Notes under the pieces: generated by a model | Databases searched by the model: none | What the model saw: only the letters and a program-made list of their open reading frames with translations | What the model was told of the DNA's origin: nothing | Made by a program: the position numbers and the translations under genes | DNA from: Henricia sp. BOLD:AAB3569 | Taxonomy: Eukaryota; Echinodermata; Asteroidea; Spinulosida; Echinasteridae | NCBI GenBank assembly: GCA_037783545.1 | Contig: JBBELK010000375.1 | Span: forward strand, 992,001 to 1,056,000 | Length of the DNA stretch: 64,000 bases | Direction of reading: 5' to 3' | Shown here: piece after piece, positions 22,620 to 33,719 of the stretch | Layout of the letters: every line of letters begins with the position of its first letter | Numbering within the stretch: the first letter of the stretch is position 1

Positions 22620-22900
22620 CCTGCACTGCAAAAAAATATTTTCTTATAAGAAAATATTTCTTGAAATGTTCTTAGATTTTTCTTAAAATATACTTGTTTC
22701 AAGATTTTTTTAAGAAACTAAGAAAACATTTCTAGGGCATAAGATTTTTCGTCTTGAAATGTACTGGCTGCATGGAAAACTAGAAAATATTTTATAATAA
22801 GAAAATATTTCTTGAAATTTTCTTAGATTTTTCATAAAATATTCTTGTTTCAAGATTTTTTTAAGAAACTAAGAAAACTTTTCTAGGGCATAAGATTTTG
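22620..22900. repeat. Tandem duplication of a 160-bp AT-rich unit
   Basis: AAGAAAATATTTCTTGAAAT through ATTTCTAGGGCATAAGATTT occurs twice, at about 22640 and 22800, with minor changes. It is flanked by CTGCAAAAAAATATT, a pattern similar to the start of other element families here. Confidence 0.6.
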
Positions 22901-23144
22901 TTTTTGTCCACGATTGTTTGGGAGAACAAGCGCGTATGTACATGTAGGCTACGTGTGCACTCGTTGCCACGAAGTTATTACTTTGAGGATCCATTGTCAC
23001 ATCATTTAAATATGAAAACCAGCCCCATGTCGATGTCATGGCCGCCTGTGAAAAGGATCTATATTGGTTGTACACTAAAATCATTGAACAATGAGCAATG
23101 TAATCCAACATGTGCTTTTTTCAATGTATGCTAAACTTGAGCAG

Positions 23145-23270
23145 AGCCTCGTCAATGCGCGCGTGAGGCCAAATTCGTGCCACGAAATACGCAGCTCCAT
23201 AGCAAAGGCACGGAGTTGCGTATTTCGTGGCACGAATTTGGCCTCACGCGCGCATTGACGAGCCTGTGCC
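23145..23270. repeat. Palindrome of the AGGCACAGGCTCGTC family
   Basis: A near-perfect 126-bp palindrome: GCCTCGTCAATGCGCGCG mirrored by CGCGCGCATTGACGAGCC, with AAATTCGTGCCACGAAATAC in each arm. Other copies are at 31017-31292 (two) and 34858-34988, and a half copy at 18110. Confidence 0.75.
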
Positions 23271-23271
23271 C

Positions 23272-23645
23272 TTGTCTATACACTGACAAACACTTCGAAA
23301 CTTTTTGTTTGGAAACATCACCAAACAGGTATGTTTGCTGATTTTTCTTTGTGCCTGCATTGGCAAACAGAAGCAAAATTATTGAACAATCATGTGATCA
23401 CGATTGGCTGGCTCTTAATCACATGACCTGAAACTGGTTCCAGATTGGTTCAGACATATAGAACATGAGCAAACAAATGTTTGCCAATATCTGGATGTCC
23501 AAACACCGGCAAACACGGTTTGCTGCTGTTTTCTAATGTTGAGTGTATGTCCACAGCACCTGCAAACCTTTATGAAAAACATGACCAAACTTGAAGTTTG
23601 GTCATGTTTTATGTGAAATTTTTGCCAGTGTATACGAAGCTTAGC
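23272..23645. mobile_element. Foldback element with ACACTGACAAACAC ends
   Basis: TGTCTATACACTGACAAACA on the left is mirrored by TTTGCCAGTGTATACGAAGC on the right. TTTGGTCATG/CATGACCAAA arms lie inside. The same family makes the larger interrupted element at 24207-26315. Confidence 0.55.
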
Positions 23646-24005
23646 CAACAGCTATAGAGCCAATTACCATGGCAACACGTTTTAAAATACACTTTGACTC
23701 AGTTTGAAATTTCCCGCTCCCGACTTTCAAAGCGCCTCTGCTTAGGCACGTGTCACGCTTGAGTGACATGCAATGTGCATTCACCCATGGCCCAGTGCAC
23801 TTTACACTATGAGCAAGAACATGTACATGTTCATTGTTACCCCATTGTTAGTAACAATGGTGTGTGCCCAATTTCCATTGTTAGATGTTCATAGTGTTAG
23901 GACATTGACTTGACTGTACGTGCGATAAGGCCCTATACGGATTGGTATATACACGCGCGCACATAAACTACCTATAGATAAACATCTCTCCACAAGCTAA
24001 CAAAA

Positions 24006-24155
24006 ATGGCGGAAATTGTTGCCGAGTTGAAAACAGCAAGGACTTTAGCTGACCGTCGTGCTCTGTTGGCTAAGATTGAAGCACTCCCTGCTGATGTCAG
24101 ATACGATGTTTTGGACAAGTTCTACGACGCGTGGGCAGTGGATGGATACGAAGAG
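24006..24155 (+). CDS. METTL27-like gene, exon 1
   Basis: Fifty codons from the ATG to GAAGAG|GTCTTT. An N-terminal helical segment followed by the family's DKFYDAWA motif. Confidence 0.8.
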
Positions 24156-25282
24156 GTCTTTTTGGCATTCGTTAATTTTGTTTCGTATAGAAATTGAAAC
24201 CTAAAGCCTCGTCTACGTACACTGGCAAACACTTTGTTTGCAAACAACACCATACAGATATGTTTGCTGATGTTTTTCTGTGTCAAAGTCTACATTGACA
24301 AACAGAAACCAACTCGAAACGGTCATAAAACACGAGCAAACAGATATGTTTGCCAGTGTTTGCCAGTAGCTGCATGTCCAAACATCGGCAAACACGGTTT
24401 GGTGAAAAACATGACCAAACTTGGAGTTTGCATGGCCTTGTTGGGCGCAATCTTCATGCTCACGCAAATTTTGAATTTGCGCAAGCAGATTTAAAACCTG
24501 CGCGCGCAAATTTTGAGCTGGAGGTACTGAATCAGATTGCGCACCGAAATTAAAACTGCGCTTGGGAATTTGCTTACGTCACGTGCTCTATGCCGTCACG
24601 TCCTCATATTTATTTTCCCTTTGTCGTATGGTTTGAATGGTTTGTTTATTATTATTATTATTTCTTTCTGGTATTCATACCAAGGATTCCTCAATAGTGC
24701 TCATATTGCACTGTCACTCGCAAGCGCCGTGAGGAAACCCATGCAGAATTAGAATTACATGTATGTTAAAAAGCAAACCCAATTTCTCTTTGTTTGGCCA
24801 TCCTTGTTATAGCTCTGTGGTTTGGCCTAGTCGTTGGCCCCAAAGGGGAGTTGAAGCCGGGTAGGCACTAAGTGTAAACGCAAAAGGTGAATTGAAAAAG
24901 GCGGATCAGACCCGGGTCTGATTCGCCTTTTTCAAGTCACCTTTGGAGTTGAACCTTGCAATCGTCAAGGTCGCTTGTAGTGTAAACGCTACCAGAATAC
25001 AGATTCGGCAATTTGAGTGTCCTTTGAGCGGTGCCCGCAGTGTAGTAGATTTAATTGACCAATCTGGCACTAACTAGTGCAGCAACACCTAACAGCTCAC
25101 GCATGCGCTGCAGTTACATTTAGTGGTGACTTTTTCGGTTTCTGAAGCGATTTGGGGTGTAGTGTAAACGCGGAAAATGTTCAGTTTTGTGGTCGCAATA
25201 AAAATGCTGGATCTGTATCCACCTTTGCCGATTCGAGTGTAAACGCGGTGTTTTTTGACGATTTTGGTTTGTTTTTGTAGCT

Positions 25283-25313
<31 letters not shown>

Positions 25314-28300
25314 TAAAATCGTCAAAAACGGGGCCAACGACTCAGTTACTGGGTCTAGCCTATATAGTCCAGTAAAAAATATTAATCAAACTCGATCTCT
25401 CATGGCTAAGTGCAGTGCAAACAATAACATTAATTAAAGGACGTGTGAAATAGGGTTTTTATTAATATAATAATTGTAGAGGGTGTGTTTTACACATTTC
25501 GGTCAATTGAAGTTTTGGTGTAATTGCAAGTTTGCTATTTTTATGTTAATGAAATTTCCATATTCATGAGCAAATCCGTGATGTCATCTTAGGACAACTA
25601 AGGAAATCTCTATTGACTTGTGAAGTCAATAGTGACTTCTTGGTGTTGTGATCTGTAACAGTTTACTGAGTTTATGATTTAGAATGTCATTTGCAACAAT
25701 CCCAACAAGTTTGTTTGTGTCAAAAATGGATCAGTGGGCGATACTGTTACTGTTTAAAATGTAATGTTCTTTCTTTGTTTTTCAACTGTGGGTTCCCTCC
25801 ATGACTAGCAATAAACAGCGCCCTCGTCTGTCAAGAAAATTTTGAAGTATAGAGAAAAGGTCACTTCTTTCTGAAATGAAAACAAATTTCAGTTTGCCCC
25901 TTTGTTTGCAACACTTTGATCGTCTGATTCGTAAATAAAAACAAATGGTTGATAATTTTCACTTTACTAAACCTTTAAATTAAATTCATCACAGGGGACT
26001 AGTCTAATGCCGCGTATGCGTACCGGATAGTCTCCAGACGTCTTTTAGACTTATATTCATATGTGGACGGGTAACCAGTCTAATTGCTTTGTTCAAAATT
26101 TGCGCACGGTTCAAAATTTGCGCCCAACTTATGTTGCGCAAATTCTGAAATTGCGTTCGAAATCAAAATTTGCGCCGCGCAATCTTTGAACTCGGTGAAG
26201 TTCAAAATCTGCGCGCGCGAATTCTGAATTTGCGCCGAGTTCAAAGATTGCGCCCAACAGCCTTAATGATATGACTGTTTGGTGATGTTTGTGTTTGCTA
26301 GTGTACACGAGGCTAAAGTGTTTATTCTTGACCCTTTTCTTTATAATGACGAGGTTACGTTTGTGATAAAGGGGCAGTAACTGGTAAATGTTCTTTTCTG
26401 TATTGGTAAATGTTTAACAAATTCAATATGGCGTTCTTTGCTCGTAGGGCCAGAAAGGACATTATTGATTGGCCGAGAAGAGTTTCGGGTTAATATATTC
26501 CTGCCTCTGATTGGTCAATAAGTAAGTGCTTTACAGAATGAAAGAGCAACAGCAGGCAAGAAAACAACCAACTTCTGGTTAGTTATAATACAGAATCTGA
26601 CAGAAACAAGAAAATTGGGGGATTTGTATTATTATTTTTTTTAAGAATTAAAACTTTCACCTCTGGCGTCCCAGGTTCGATTCCTGGACAAAAGAATAAT
26701 GTTTATAAATTGCTTGTGAAAATTTCAGCAACATGGTTGCAGTAATATTTCGGAATTCTTTAAAAATCCATCAATTTTTGTGTTAAATATAAAGTGGTTT
26801 AAAAAAACAAAGTTACCTCAGTTGGTAATTTTTCCCCACAAAGGTACCAGACGGGAACAAAAATATGCGGTGTTTGTTATTATTATTCTTAATAATTTCT
26901 GGTATTGAATCCAGGGATTCCTTAAAAGTGCCCTAGCTCGTAAGCCTGAAGAAACCTGTGAAAAGAAGACGAAGAAATGCTCAGTTTTAGATGTGGGAGG
27001 AAAACCCTACTTCTGTAGGGAATCAAGCAGGGACTGAGAACCCAATCCACATACTGACCCGGACGGGTAGAAGGCGAGGAAAGTACCGCTACGCTGACCC
27101 GATTCCCCTAAATGTTACCATTGAAATCAACACTTTTAGTCAGATGTTTTTCTTGTCAACTCTTGAAGCAAACTTTCGGGTCACTGCATGTATAACGGCC
27201 GGGCTTTAGGCTACTATAGTGATTGTTAATTTTCTTGATTTGAACAGAATCTGTCGGATTCGGGGTACGTTGCCAACGTGAATGTTGCGGAGGAAGTTTC
27301 AGCGAGAATCGGTGACAAGTCCAGCCGACTTTTGGACCTCGCTTCGGGAACTGGCCTTCTTGGAATGGCGGTATATATGACGTATAAAGGGTCCCTGAAA
27401 TGGTATTTTTATCAATAAAATCTGTGCTATGCAACTACTGCATTCATTTAGTCATAAAAACCCCTACGTGAAGTTGGTTCGAAGTTGTTTTTTTTAAATG
27501 CTAATTCAAATTTACATATTAATGAGCAAAGTTTTGACGGCACATTTAGGCAAACACATGAAACTGTCGTTTAACTTTGCACAAAAGATTTCAGTATTTT
27601 CTCCAACTTCGTGAAACTTTTGTAATCCACGATTGTTTGGGTTTGTTTTACATGTTGCCTGTTGTAAGCCATTGGGGGAAAAACTATAAGGCTGGAATTC
27701 AAACTGCTGCAATTAATTTTCCACAATTCGGTTTGAAGTCTCATGTTTTTTCTTTACTTTTTTGCCGTGTGTATAGTGACATGCCTGAACATGATACAGT
27801 GCCCTCTTTCTGCGTGTGAGTTTCTGTAAAAAAAAACATTCATAGTTGGAAAACGCCACCTTTTATTCATGGGTCATCAAAATGAACAACATTATTGTCT
27901 TTATAAACAAATAGGTATAATCATTTGTATGCAGCAAATCTGTGCATACAGTTATTTGGCATTTCAGGGGCCTTTTAAAAGAGAAATATGCCCAAGAAAC
28001 AGAAAGAAGTGCAGCTCGTGTAGGCAAGTAACAAGAAAATGTAACTCAAGCTTATCTATATTTGTGCACACCAAGACAGACCCCACTGGAACCAATGTTA
28101 GATAGACTGACGTCAGTTGCCAGGGTAAAGGGGTCTAAGCATTCGCTGGTAATCTAAAATGTCTATTGCTAAAGCGCAGGGAAACAGTTCGCTGGTTTTA
28201 GTGTATAGACCCAGTAACCTTGGCAACACAAAAAGGGTGACGTTTTCACTTAAAGGGCCTGTGACATGCTAAACAACTTTGTGCCTAAGATTTGCTTCAC

Positions 28301-31300
28301 AATGACGGATTACTTGTTCAGCAAGACATACTATTGTTCGTTTGGATGTAAAATCAATAAAAGGTGGCCTTTTTCAACTTTGAAGATTTCACTGCAATAA
28401 ATCACAGACAGAGGGCGCTGTTTTGAGTGCATCACATAAGGAAGACAAGTTAAGGGAAAAGTTAAGAAAAAACAGACTTCAAGTTGGACTTGTGGCAAAT
28501 TGCTGCAGTTTCTACCCCCAGTTTTGTCATGGCTTACAGCAGGCAACATGTAAAACAAACTCAAACAGCCATGGATTACAAAAATTTCAGGAAAATTGAG
28601 AAAAAAGTGGAATCTTTTGTGCACAGTTGAATGTGATTTTCCTGTGTTTGCCTCTTGTGACATAGTGACCCTGGTCATGAATATGCATATTCGCATTAGC
28701 ATAAGAACTAAAAACCTTTGTTTTAACCCCCAAAGCAAGCTCCAAATAGGATTTGTATGACTTTAACTGAGTAGAGTGGTTTTAAAGCATAGATTTCATT
28801 GATAACAATCCTAAATAAGGGGCTCTTTAATTAGTACTCTGTGCCCAATTTTAGAAAATGAAAAATAAATGAAATAAAAGAACACAAAAATCGTTATAAA
28901 ATATACTTATCACAGCGTCTCCGGACAAGAAGCAAAACACTACATATGTTTCAAATCAACATGTTTCAAATCTGTTCAATTTTGTATAGGAGAGTTTGTC
29001 TCGTTTATATATACTGACTAATTTCCTTTTTTTAGCTGAAAAATCTTGGTTTTACGAACATCGATGCTTTAGACGCCTCACAAGTCTCTCTGGACGTCAG
29101 CAGGAAAAAGGAAGTTTACACGAACTACATTCGAGCAAAATTTGGACGGGAGCCTATGCCAATCGAAAATGGTAATCCGTTTCCAAAATCCTTTCTGTAT
29201 ATATACACCCTACGCACGGGCGGCCGAGACGGGGGGGGGGGGGGGGGGGGGGGCAGGGGCAGGGGCAGTGGCAGTCACATTTTTTCCGTGCATCATGCGC
29301 GAGTAGTTGTGGATTTTGTCACACCTTTTAAAGGCAGTACACATGATTGGTATCTCGAAGAATCAGAAATGTACACAGATTTACACATAACTTACACGAT
29401 ATAAACATGATGACGGCAGAAAACTTCCACTTAAAAGGTATTGTCTTAAGTGCTATAGTCTTCGAGAAATGAGCAAAACAACCATTTCGCCCAAGTGCCA
29501 TTTCGCCCCCAAACCACTTCCCCGATTGCCATTTCGCCCCAAAGCACTTCGTCCAAACACTACCCCGACCAAATGCCACTTCGCCCCAAAACGACTTCGT
29601 GCACAGGCGAGGCCGTGGTTCAGGGCGAAGTGGTTTTGGGGTGAAATGACTGCATGCAAACCTTTTTTTTGACTGTTTTCTCAAAGGTTAGACAAAGTAC
29701 GGAGCTGGTTTTTGCTCAGGTTGGTTTTAATCATGCATAGGCCTATCTTCAATCACACAGGCGGATAAAACTATTTGTATAACAGTTTACCAATCATGTA
29801 TCTTTAAATATGAAAACATGCCCCCTGTCATGGCCGCCGGTGAAGGGTCTATTTATAATCGCTGAGCCCTGTCAGAATTATAAAAATTGTCAAGCGCATG
29901 GACTTTAACCCGTACATTAAAACGTTCGTAATTAATTGGCATAACTTGAATTCATTGGCAGAGAGTGACGTCAAATTCCACCCAAGGCCCAACTCCATAA
30001 AGCTGTTTAATCAAAAATTTGTTTGCTTTATAAAATGAGTTTAATAGTCAAAATTGTATGCCAACTTGTGTTTTTAGCACGAATAGCCATTCAACTATAA
30101 ACACATCACATATGATTTTGACTGCTAACCCACTTTTATATAAAGCAAACAAATTTTGGATTAAGCAATTTGTTTTGCTAAACAGCTTTATGAAATTGGC
30201 CCCTGGTCGCGTTCACTGCTTTGACAACGCTACTTGTATGGCAACGGTATGTCCATTCGTTTTACATATAGAATCCACTATAGGAGAACATTTTCCCGCG
30301 CAACTTTCTGTTATACAACGATCACGTTTCAGGCAGAACAGTGTATCGCGATGAAAATAGCGATCAGGACAGTGTATCGCTAAAGAAATTTTGAAATTTC
30401 AAAGTTGGAAAACGTCACCAAAAATAATGCCATGCATTGCCATAAAAAATAATGAATATTAGTATCTTTCTGAACAAGTGATCCTTCATATAAATTATGC
30501 AGCAAAATGAACTGTTGATGGTGATATTAACAAGGCTACTTTTCCCGGAATTGAGCAGGAAATAAAACAATCGTATAACTGTCACACATGTAACCTACTT
30601 AAATTGTATGTCTTATATGACGTAACATTTTATTGCAAGACAAACTTTCAAAGAAAGCCAATTCTGTACCTTTAAACGTGTACGTGTTTGTTTATTTTTT
30701 AATTTTTTTAAATTGTAATTTTTTTATTTTTTATTTAACAGATCAGTATGACGGCGTTTGCTCAACAGCGGCAGTAGGAAATGGTCACGTGCTTCCATAA
30801 TTCCTGCCCGATTTGGTGCGAATCACAAAACTGGGTAAGCCGGATTCATATACTTGACGTCACATATAATTTGACGTCACAGCGAATGTTTCGCGCAGCG
30901 AATTCGCAAAAAAGTTGAACCAGTTTCAACTTGCGCGAATGTTCACCGCGAAAGGTTTGACGTCAAACTGACGTGGATTCGCGTTCGCTTTCGCGTGAAC
31001 TATGAACCGGGCTTAAAGGCACAGGCTTGTCATCAATGCGCGCGCGCCAAATTCGTGCCACGAAATACGCGGCTCCATGTCTTTGCTATGGAGCTGCGTA
31101 TTTTGTGGCACAAGTTTGGCGCGCGCGCGTTGCTGACGAGCCTGTGCCTTTAAAGGCACAGGCTCGTCAGCAATGCGCGCGGGCCAAATTAGTGCTACGA
31201 AATACGCAGCTCCATAGCAAAGGCGTGGAGCTGCGTATTTCGTTGCACGAACTTGCCGCGCGCGCATTGCCGACGAGCCTTGCCTTTAGGTCATGCGAAT

Positions 31301-32267
31301 CAAAAGAGTTCTTTTTTGAACTGCGTTTCGGCTGGATTCACAATGAGCTTTTTCACGCGTCGTGTGAAGTAAATGTACCTGGGTAACTGCAGACTGATGA
31401 TGTATGCAGTATTGGAGCTTTTAGCCGTCTACATATAAGGGGCGTTCGAGATGCTTACACCTTGTAATTAACAGGGGGTTTACACCGGGGGGAAGCCCCC
31501 AAAAGATGCAAAACGAACGACACAAGGTATCGCTTTTAAATCTGGGAACACATGATCAGGTTGTTGCCGGCTGGGGCTTTATTAACGCTGTCATCGTTTG
31601 ACTCGCGATGAAAAATTAAGCCAGCGCCACGCAGAATTAGTTGCCGTAAAGTATACCGCAATAAACTTTGTCAATGCCCACAGACTGATTAAGCAAAATG
31701 TAATTACAGCTAGCCCTATTCCCTCCTATTTTGTGTCATCAATATGTGTTTTTCGTCGTACTAGCTCACGTCGCGATTCAAAACCGTCCGCCATGTTTTA
31801 CTACCCGCGGTTACGTCATTACACCCAGTGTTACACCAGAGACCCGCTCGCGAGCTCGGGCAGTGGTGTCAGCCACCGGGGCAGACTCGTGAATCACGTA
31901 ATGGCTAAAAGAACGCTCCGGTGTAAGTTGGTGTTGCACGGTGTAAACATCTCGAACGCCCCTATTGTAGCGACCGCTTTGGAAACAACATGGCGTCGGT
32001 ACGATGAACCTCTCATGTCGCAACTCCCCCTGTGGTTTACTGTAAGTTAATATCTCATTTTATTTTAACACAGGTGGCTACATCATATTTGTTGTTCGCG
32101 AGGAGAATTTCTTTCTCTGCGAGGGATTCTGCGACGGTAAACTCGATACGATCGTCCATCAAATGACCATGAAAGGGTCGTGGGAATTCCTGATGAAAAA
32201 ACGGATTCAATATACTAGCAAGGAATACGGATACGTGTATGTCCTAAGGGTGCACCCGAATAAATAG
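24006..32267 (+). CDS. METTL27-like SAM methyltransferase, five exons, in-frame stop in exon 4
   Basis: Exons 24006-24155, 27248-27370, 29036-29171, 30742-30834 and 32074-32267 join in frame with canonical splice sites. The start ATG has a good context (AAAAATGG). The product would be 231 codons, close to the METTL27 (WBSCR27) family length of about 245. Visible features: an N-terminal helix and FYDAWA near residue 39 as in the family; SAM motif I LLDLASGTG (D80, G84, G86); motif II acidic IDALDAS (D104); YDGVCSTAAVGNGHV near 139-153; then the strand GGYIIFVVREENF. A TAA at 30798-30800 falls at codon 156, immediately before FLPDLVRITKLGG; the frame continues correctly to a stop at 32265. The substrate of METTL27 is not established. 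The TAA could mean a pseudogene, a null allele or a sequence error. Confidence 0.85.
24835..25335. mobile_element. Foldback repeat with poly-C run
   Basis: GTCGTTGGCCCCAAAGG near the left is mirrored by GGGGCCAACGAC near 25330. TGTAAACGC words recur through the element and AAAAAGGCGGATCAGACCC/GGGTCTGATTCGCCTTTTT forms a hairpin at 24896-24938. A run of 19 C lies at 25283-25301. Confidence 0.5.
25435..25975. repeat. Diverged relative of the TTAA-flanked element
   Basis: It begins TTAAAGGACGTGTGAAATAGGG and ends near TAAACCTTTAAATTAA. It shares TTTTATTAAT, a GATGTCAT-like centre and AACAGCGCCCTCGTCTGTC with copies A and B. Confidence 0.45.
26057..26082 (+). repeat. Transposon-end motif ATATGTGGACGGGTAACCAG
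   Basis: One of at least eight occurrences of the motif (A)ATATGWGGACRGG(G/T)AACCAGTCTA in the window; see also 10715, 11449, 22001, 32268, 35490, 60551 and 62071. Confidence 0.6.
26650..26800 (+). mobile_element. tRNA-derived SINE-like element
   Basis: A B-box-like CCAGGTTCGATTCCTGG (26672-26688) is followed by the tail shared with 8085 and 17340 (GAAAATTTCAGCAACATGG, TTGCAGTAATATTTCGG). Confidence 0.5.
27248..27370 (+). CDS. METTL27-like gene, exon 2 (SAM motif I)
   Basis: Forty-one codons between TTGAACAG| and |GTATAT containing LLDLASGTGLLGMA. Confidence 0.88.
27390..27980. repeat. Diverged TTAA-type repeat in intron 2 of the METTL27-like gene
   Basis: It starts AAAGGGTCCCTGAAATGG and ends TTTCAGGGGCCTTTTAAAA, with interior words shared with 20080-20582 and 28254-28826 (TTTTTATCAATAAAATCTGTGC, CCACGATTGTTTGGGTTTG). 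Confidence 0.5.
28254..28826. mobile_element. TTAA-flanked MITE-like element, copy B (inverted)
   Basis: Flanked by TTAA at 28250-28253 and 28827-28830, with ends AGGGCCTGTGACATGC and AATAAGGGGCTCT. Homologous over its length to copy A at 20080-20582 in the opposite orientation. The 135-codon minus frame here is repeat sequence. Confidence 0.7.
29036..29171 (+). CDS. METTL27-like gene, exon 3
   Basis: Between TTTTTTTAG| and |GTAATC. Carries the second Rossmann strand (FTNIDALDAS) and the segment REPMPIEN that precedes motif IV. Confidence 0.85.
29231..29253 (+). repeat. Poly-G run (23)
   Basis: Homopolymer followed by GGGGCAG iterations, 60 bp downstream of exon 3 of the METTL27-like gene. 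Confidence 0.7.
29337..29665 (+). mobile_element. TTTCGCCC element, copy 1
   Basis: Runs from GGCAGTACACATGATTGGTA through AAGTGCTATAGTCTTCGAGA to a block of ATTTCGCCC/GGGCGAAAT palindromes (29488-29650). An inverted copy is at 33280-33625, so the two flank exons 4 and 5 of the METTL27-like gene. Confidence 0.6.
29985..30207. mobile_element. MITE with GGCCCAA...CATAAAGCTG ends, copy 2
   Basis: Ends GGCCCAACTCCATAAAGCTG and CAGCTTTATGAAATTGGCCC. The TTTGCTTTATAAAA/TTTTATATAAAGCAAA arms match copy 1 at 21360-21590. Confidence 0.6.
30742..30834 (+). CDS. METTL27-like gene, exon 4 with premature TAA
   Basis: Between TTTAACAG| and |GTAAGC. DQYDGVCSTAAVGNGHVLP is followed by TAA (30798-30800) and then eleven more in-frame residues typical of the family. 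A single-base change would explain the stop. Confidence 0.8.
30840..31012. repeat. Foldback repeat in intron 4, related to 20587-20790
   Basis: It begins GCCGGATTCATATACTTGAC and ends GAACTATGAACCGGGC, with a GTTGAACCAGTTTCAAC centre and TGACGTCA words. Same layout as the 20587 repeat. Confidence 0.45.
31014..31292. repeat. Two abutting AGGCACAGGCTCGTC palindromes
   Basis: Two palindromes of about 130 bp lie head to tail, sharing GTGCCTTTAAAGGCAC at their junction near 31144-31159. Each arm carries CGCGCGCCAAATTCGTGCCA-like sequence. The junction suggests TTAA-directed insertion of one beside the other. Confidence 0.7.
31293..32040. other. Rest of intron 4, unidentified repeat-like sequence
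   Basis: No exon signals fit the gene. Phrases such as GTTTGACTCGCGATGAAAAA and GCCGGCGCCAC-like sequence recur at 5395-5425 (GACTCACGATGAAAAATGAA), indicating another dispersed repeat (31595-31800 versus 5385-5590). The inverted GGTGTAA/TTACACC words near 31450-31950 suggest one more foldback. Confidence 0.4.
32074..32267 (+). CDS. METTL27-like gene, exon 5
   Basis: Begins after TTAACACAG| and runs 64 codons to TAG. It includes GGYIIFVVREENFF and ends YVYVLRVHPNK. The frame is intact despite the upstream stop, suggesting recent loss or an error rather than long decay. A transposon-end motif starts right after the stop. Confidence 0.82.
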
Positions 32268-32345
32268 GTGGACTGGTTCCCGCTCCACATATTCCACATA
32301 CAACGACTAAATATGAGGACCGGCTGCCGTTGTGTTTAAAATAGT
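32268..32345 (-). repeat. Transposon terminus beside the METTL27-like stop codon
   Basis: GGTGGACTGGTTCCCGCTCC and ATTCCACATACAACGACTAA are nearly identical to 35487-35560. The motif is the complement of the GGAACCAGTCTA end seen elsewhere. Confidence 0.6.
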
Positions 32346-33279
32346 AATACATGACGTCATGCGTTTATTTTTAGGAGCGAATAACTGTAAATTTTCAAAG
32401 CGCGCAGCGCGCCACGTATTCCATATTCCATTTGGCCACTAAAAAATTGATCTGTTAACCTTAAACATGCAGCTAGTAGGCCTATCCCATATCCATATTT
32501 TTTCGTTTTCCTGTTTATCATGGAGGTTTATGTTTCTACAACGCGATTACAATGTGTTTTCCGCCAAAACCCGACAGTCTTTTGTTTAAAACGCAATTCA
32601 GTTCCGACCCTCTTTACCCGAAATTCTGAAACGCTCGAGGTTACTTGGTTTGTTTAAAAACAGGGCTGTGACGTCATCCTGAGAAGAACACCAAACGGCC
32701 TGTGTAGTAGTATTGAATGGAAAATATACGAAGTGTATGTTCATCATGCCTGTTTCGTCCTTGTTATTCGAATTACAAACGTGAAAAATACTTTCTGTCA
32801 TATGACAAAAATTTCTTATCTTTTTGTGAAAAAAAAATAAAATTGTGGCTCACATTGATGCTCTTTTGAGGTAAATTTCAATGCATCGCGGCCGTTGGTT
32901 TTGACACGAACGTCCGTCTCTTGAAATTGAAAAAAAAAATTCATTGGGTAAGAAATTAGGAGTTGAATTCCACATCTTGTTATGAGCTGTAAACCATGAA
33001 GTAGTACGGAGCCCGGGAAGGGACGGGGTGAGGGAGAAAAAAAATTGTTCTCCCGAGATAATAAGTCGTGGCCACGACATAATATTTTTGTTCTCACTCC
33101 GTCCCTTTCCGGTGCAATACAGAGCCCGAGATAATAAGTCGTGACCACCCTCATGAATGGGATCAGGACACGCTCCTTTGAAGTCCAATTTTGAATTTTT
33201 TAAACAAAATTATTCTTACGAGTTGACAGGAAAATTTCCTAGTAAAAGTGTTGATAGCAATGGTAACAAACTTCACTAT

Positions 33280-33625
33280 TTTTCGCCCCAAATCCACTTC
33301 GCCCTGAACCATTTCGCCCAGAACCACGGCCAGTGCACGAAGTGGTTTTGGGGCGAATGGCATTTGGGCGATGTGGTGTTTGGACGAAGTAATTTGGGGC
33401 GAAATGGCACTCGGGCGAAATGGTTTTGGGGCGAATTGAATTTTCGTCTCATGAGACGAAAACTAATTGTTTTACTAATTTCTCAAAGACTATAGCACTT
33501 CAGACAAAATCATTTCATGGGAAGTTTTCTACGGTCATCATGTTTATATTGTGTAAGTTGGGCGTAAATCCGTTAAAATTTCTGATTTTCGAGATTACCA
33601 ATGATGTGTATACTGCCGGAGCATG
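33280..33625 (-). mobile_element. TTTCGCCC element, copy 2 (inverted)
   Basis: An inverted copy of 29337-29665: TTTCGCCC-type palindromes at 33280-33440, then CAAAGACTATAGCACTTCAG and ACCAATGATGTGTATACTGCC. It is followed by the dispersed repeat GATCTCGATCTAACTCAATA (33650-33700). Confidence 0.6.
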
Positions 33626-33719
33626 TCCGATTTTCTGGAAATTTGATCTCGATCTAACTCAATAATCATATAAAATACCTCCCAAAAATAATAATCATGA
33701 CTGAAGACAAAAAATACAA

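Larger units (their letters stand above)
24207..26315. mobile_element. Interrupted AGCCTCGTCTACG element in intron 1 of the METTL27-like gene
   Basis: The left end GCCTCGTCTACGTACACTGG is mirrored by GTTTGCTAGTGTACACGAGGC at the right. TTTGCGC/GCGCAAA-rich subterminal blocks at 24460-24550 and 26100-26260 are inverted copies. Other repeats have inserted inside. Confidence 0.55.
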
